A stretch of 11,218 bases of DNA from an uncultured Candidatus Saccharibacteria bacterium (lineage in GTDB: Bacteria > Patescibacteria > Saccharimonadia > Saccharimonadales > UBA5946). The notes beneath the pieces were generated by a model. The model did no database searches. It was not told the DNA's origin and was given only the letters and a program-made list of their open reading frames with translations. The position numbers were made by a program, and so were the translations under genes. The stretch spans positions 1-11,218 of the forward strand of contig CAMPIR010000020.1 in NCBI GenBank assembly GCA_946886435.1, given 5' to 3'. How positions within the stretch are numbered: the stretch's first letter is position 1; each line of letters begins with the position of its first letter. Shown in pieces: positions 8,308-11,218 of the stretch.

Positions 8308-11218
8308 TTAGAGCTCCTCCTTCTCAGTTTCATCTTTGAATTCATCAGCGGTTTCAATACTCATACCCTCACCGAGATCGATCGCACCGAGCTCATCAGC
8401 TTCGTCGCCGACAGTCGTTTCGTATTGATCAGTGGTTGTTGAGGTTGAGGTTTCTGCTTCGATATCACCAACGAGAATCTGTTCGGCGTCAACAATCGCG
8501 TCTTCAGACTCGTCAACCAGATCAACACGGAGACCGAGGCCCTGGAGTTCTTTGACGAGGACGTTAAATGACTCTGGAATCTTCGGACCGGTGATCGGCT
8601 CGTTCTTGATGATGGCTTCGTAGGCTTTGGCACGTCCGTAGACATCGTCAGACTTGATGGTGAGCATTTCCTGAAGCGTTGTCGCGGCACCATATGCCTC
8701 GAGCGCCCAGACTTCCATCTCACCGAAGCGCTGACCACCGTTTTGCGCTTTACCACCAAGCGGCTGCTGGGTAACCATCGTGTATGGACCAATAGATCGG
8801 GCATGGATCTTGTCCGCGATCATGTGGTGTAGCTTGATGATGTACATAGAGCCGACAGTAGTACGTTCCTTGAATGAGTCACCGGTGCGACCATCAAAGA
8901 GTTGAACTTTGCCGTCTTCGGGTAGACCTGCGCGTGTAAGCTCAGACTTAATCTTTTCGTTCGTTACTCCGTTGAATGGTGGGGTCGCAACCTTGTAGCC
9001 AAGTGCACGCGCCGCCATACCGAGGTGGGTCTCGAACAACTGCCCGAGGTTCATACGGCTCGGGACACCGAGTGGGTTCAGGATCACGTCAACAGGCGTA
9101 CCGTCTTCCATGAATGGCATGTCAGCCTCAGGAAGGATACGGGCGACGACACCCTTGTTACCGTGACGACCGGCCAACTTGTCACCAACAGAGACCTTGC
9201 GGAGCTGTGCGACAAAGATTTGGACCTGCATAAGCACACCGGCTTTGAGTTCGTGACCGTGCTCACGGCTAAAGATCTTAACGCCAACAACCTTACCGGT
9301 GTTGCTGTGACCCATGCGCTGTGAGGTGTCACGGACATCCTTGGCTTTTTCACCGAAGATGGCGCGGAGAAGTCGTTCTTCTGAACTGAGCTCCTGCTCA
9401 CCTTTTGGCGTAATCTTTCCAACCAGGACATCACCAGCTTTCACTTCAGCACCGACACGGACAATACCGTTTTCGTCGAGGTGGCGAAGTGATTCTTCGG
9501 ATACATTCGGGATGTCGCGCGTAACAATTTCTGGACCAAGCTTGGTTTCACGAACTTCAACCATGTAGTCTTTGATGTTGATACTGGTTAGCTCATCATC
9601 TCGGACGAGCCGGCTCGATAGAATAATCGAGTCATCCATGTTGTAACCACCCCATGGCATAAAGGCAACGAGGAGGTCGCGACCGAGTGCGAGTTCACCA
9701 TCAGAGATGCTGGCACCCTCGATGAGGATATCGCCCTTTTTAACCTTGTCACCACGAGAGACTACGACGCGCTGGTTGATCGAACGGTCGTCGTTGCTCT
9801 GTTGGAAGTGAACGAGCTCGTAGGTACGAACATCTTTCGAACCATATTTGACCTCGACAGCATCTCCGTCTGCGCGGATGATCTCACCATCGCCATCAGC
9901 GACGATAAGCTGCGAGGTGTTGCGGGCGATATCGCCTTCGACGCCGGTACCGACGACAGGGCTAGTAGTCTTCACGAGTGGGACGGCCTGACGTTGCATG
10001 TTAGAACCAGTAAGGTTTCGGTCAATACGGTTCTTTTCAACAAATGGGACGAGTGCAGCAGTTGTACCGATGACATGCATACGGCTTGCGTCCATGAAGG
10101 TTACTTCACTAGCATCAACTTCACCTGGTGCTAGGTGCTTGCGAGCGCTGACGCGTTCTTCGACGAATACACCCTTGGCATCGGTTTCATTGCTGGCATC
10201 AGCGATGGTTTCTTTTGCTTCTTGGGCTGCGTCCATGTAGACGATGTCTTTCGTAACTTTGCCGTCTTTGACGCGAACATATGGAGCTTCGAGGAAGCCG
10301 TATTCGTTGACGCGTGCATAGCTTGCCATGTTGAGCACGAGGCCGATGTTGGCGCCTTCTGGTGTCTCGATGATGTCTACTCGACCGTAGTGAGTCGGGT
10401 GCGCATCACGAACTTCGAGTCCGGCGCGTTCACGAGAGAGACCACCAGGGCCCATTGAGCTGAGGCGGCGTTTGTGTGAAAGCTCTGAGAGGGGGTTGGT
10501 CTGATCCATGAACTGTGAGAGCTGTGAGCTCGCGAAGAATTCACGGACGGCAGCAACGACTGGGCGGGCGTTGATGAGTTGGCCTGGAGTAACAGTTTCG
10601 ATGTCGCTCACACTCATGCGGTCTTTGGCGTTGCGGTCCATGCGGAGCATACCGATACGGAACTGTCGGGCAACGAGCTCACCGACGAGTTTGATGCGGC
10701 GGTTAGACAGCGCATCGATATCATCAGGTGCTTCTTGGGTGTTGTTCAAACGGATAATCTCGCTGATGATCCCAATCAGGTCTTCGAGTCGCATGACACG
10801 GTTTTCGGTAGTATTCGGAACATTGAAACCGAGGCGTTGGTTCATCTTGTAACGACCAACGCGGCTGAGGTCGAAACGCTTGAAGTCAAAGAACATGCGT
10901 TCGATCATCTGCTTTGCGTTATCGACGGTTGCGAGGTCGCCCGGACGGAGACGGCGGTACACTTCGATCAACGCTTCGTTAGTTCCCTTTGAAGGGTCTT
11001 TTTCGATCGTTGCGTCGATGTAGCTCGTTTCGCCAGTGTCGACGTCTTTGAAGAGTTCCTTTATCGCGTTGTTGCCAGGGTAGCCAAGGGCACGAAGCAG
11101 CGTCGTAACCGCAATCTTGCGACGGCGGTCGATCTTGACGTAGATAGCGCCGTTCGCGGCGGTCTCGAACTCGAGCCATGCACCACGGCCGGGAATGAGC
11201 TTCGCACCGTAGTTGTTG
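8308..11218 (-). CDS. rpoB: DNA-directed RNA polymerase subunit beta, 5' end beyond window
   Basis: Beta forms the other half of the polymerase cleft and the rifampicin pocket. The frame is open to the window edge, so 969 residues are visible; comparison with E. coli suggests about 150-170 N-terminal residues are missing. The first visible residues, NNYGAKLIPGRGAWLEFE, match the E. coli region near residue 175, followed by VKIDRRRKIAVTTLLRALGY. The rifampicin region (about 10436-10525) reads QLSQFMDQTNP and HKRRLSSMGPGGLSRERAG, with Asp516, His526, Arg529 and Ser531 (E. coli numbers) kept. The catalytic lysine segment is VSVGDKLAGRHGNKG. The clamp/C-terminal part has FGEMEVWALEAYGAA and ESFNVLVKELQGLGLRVDLV. 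After that comes an acidic, Ser/Thr-rich tail of about 65 residues ending KDETEKEEL, of unknown role. The gene is co-transcribed with rpoC, whose binding site lies in the last codons of rpoB. Confidence 0.99.
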   Translation of the reverse strand, partial: NNYGAKLIPGRGAWLEFETAANGAIYVKIDRRRKIAVTTLLRALGYPGNNAIKELFKDVDTGETSYIDATIEKDPSKGTNEALIEVYRRLRPGDLATVDNAKQMIERMFFDFKRFDLSRVGRYKMNQRLGFNVPNTTENRVMRLEDLIGIISEIIRLNNTQEAPDDIDALSNRRIKLVGELVARQFRIGMLRMDRNAKDRMSVSDIETVTPGQLINARPVVAAVREFFASSQLSQFMDQTNPLSELSHKRRLSSMGPGGLSRERAGLEVRDAHPTHYGRVDIIETPEGANIGLVLNMASYARVNEYGFLEAPYVRVKDGKVTKDIVYMDAAQEAKETIADASNETDAKGVFVEERVSARKHLAPGEVDASEVTFMDASRMHVIGTTAALVPFVEKNRIDRNLTGSNMQRQAVPLVKTTSPVVGTGVEGDIARNTSQLIVADGDGEIIRADGDAVEVKYGSKDVRTYELVHFQQSNDDRSINQRVVVSRGDKVKKGDILIEGASISDGELALGRDLLVAFMPWGGYNMDDSIILSSRLVRDDELTSINIKDYMVEVRETKLGPEIVTRDIPNVSEESLRHLDENGIVRVGAEVKAGDVLVGKITPKGEQELSSEERLLRAIFGEKAKDVRDTSQRMGHSNTGKVVGVKIFSREHGHELKAGVLMQVQIFVAQLRKVSVGDKLAGRHGNKGVVARILPEADMPFMEDGTPVDVILNPLGVPSRMNLGQLFETHLGMAARALGYKVATPPFNGVTNEKIKSELTRAGLPEDGKVQLFDGRTGDSFKERTTVGSMYIIKLHHMIADKIHARSIGPYTMVTQQPLGGKAQNGGQRFGEMEVWALEAYGAATTLQEMLTIKSDDVYGRAKAYEAIIKNEPITGPKIPESFNVLVKELQGLGLRVDLVDESEDAIVDAEQILVGDIEAETSTSTTTDQYETTVGDEADELGAIDLGEGMSIETADEFKDETEKEEL

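Noticed and set aside
10436..10525. Differences from E. coli in the rifampicin region (Leu533 to Met, Ala532 to Ser)
   Set aside because: The main drug-contact residues are kept, and these substitutions look like ordinary family variation.
10969..10971. TTG at 10971 as the start of rpoB
   Set aside because: The same frame continues upstream to the window edge with recognisable beta sequence, so the codon is an internal Leu.

Overview
All genes in this window read on the minus strand. In transcription order (high to low coordinate) it holds a compact bacterial transcription/translation locus: rpoB (5' part missing), rpoC, three small unrecognised genes, rpsL, rpsG, one more small unrecognised gene, and fusA (3' part missing). 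The sequence is about half GC, spacers are very short and the standard code is used; TGA ends one small gene and never appears inside the large ones. The protein sequences suggest a Patescibacteria/CPR-type genome, most likely Candidatus Saccharibacteria (TM7). The reasons are the compact beta and beta' subunits, an insert in ribosomal protein S12, EF-G with an NKIN signature, and beta' without zinc-site cysteines. The phylum is inferred from general resemblance, not from a search.

Region by region: rpoB (window end to 8308) runs straight into rpoC (8307-4510) with TAA-ATG abutting. A 16-bp perfect intrinsic terminator follows rpoC at 4457-4495. The next 1.4 kb alternates terminator and promoter. 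A promoter at 4440-4468 drives a leader with two hairpins, a 104-codon gene and an overlapping 73-codon membrane-protein gene, closed by a hairpin at 3736-3813. A consensus promoter (TTGACA-17-TATAAT, 3695-3723) drives an 87-codon gene, closed by a related hairpin at 3333-3380. A third promoter (TGGACA-17-TATGAT, 3299-3327) drives the str operon through a structured leader of about 165 nt. The str operon is rpsL, rpsG, a small ORF and fusA. rpsL/rpsG and small ORF/fusA both join by a TAATG overlap, which points to translational coupling.

The large genes make the RNA polymerase catalytic core (beta, beta') and three parts of the translating ribosome: S12 at the decoding centre, S7 in the 30S head, and the translocase EF-G. 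The most unusual content is inside these conserved proteins. The beta' subunit lacks the cysteines of both zinc sites and carries a trigger-loop signature TLNTFH like that of eukaryotic Pol II. EF-G has NKIN instead of NKxD, and a changed G5 loop. S12 has proline where the streptomycin-associated Lys88 normally sits. The small genes between rpoC and rpsL, their related terminators, and the two structured leaders are the other parts worth attention.
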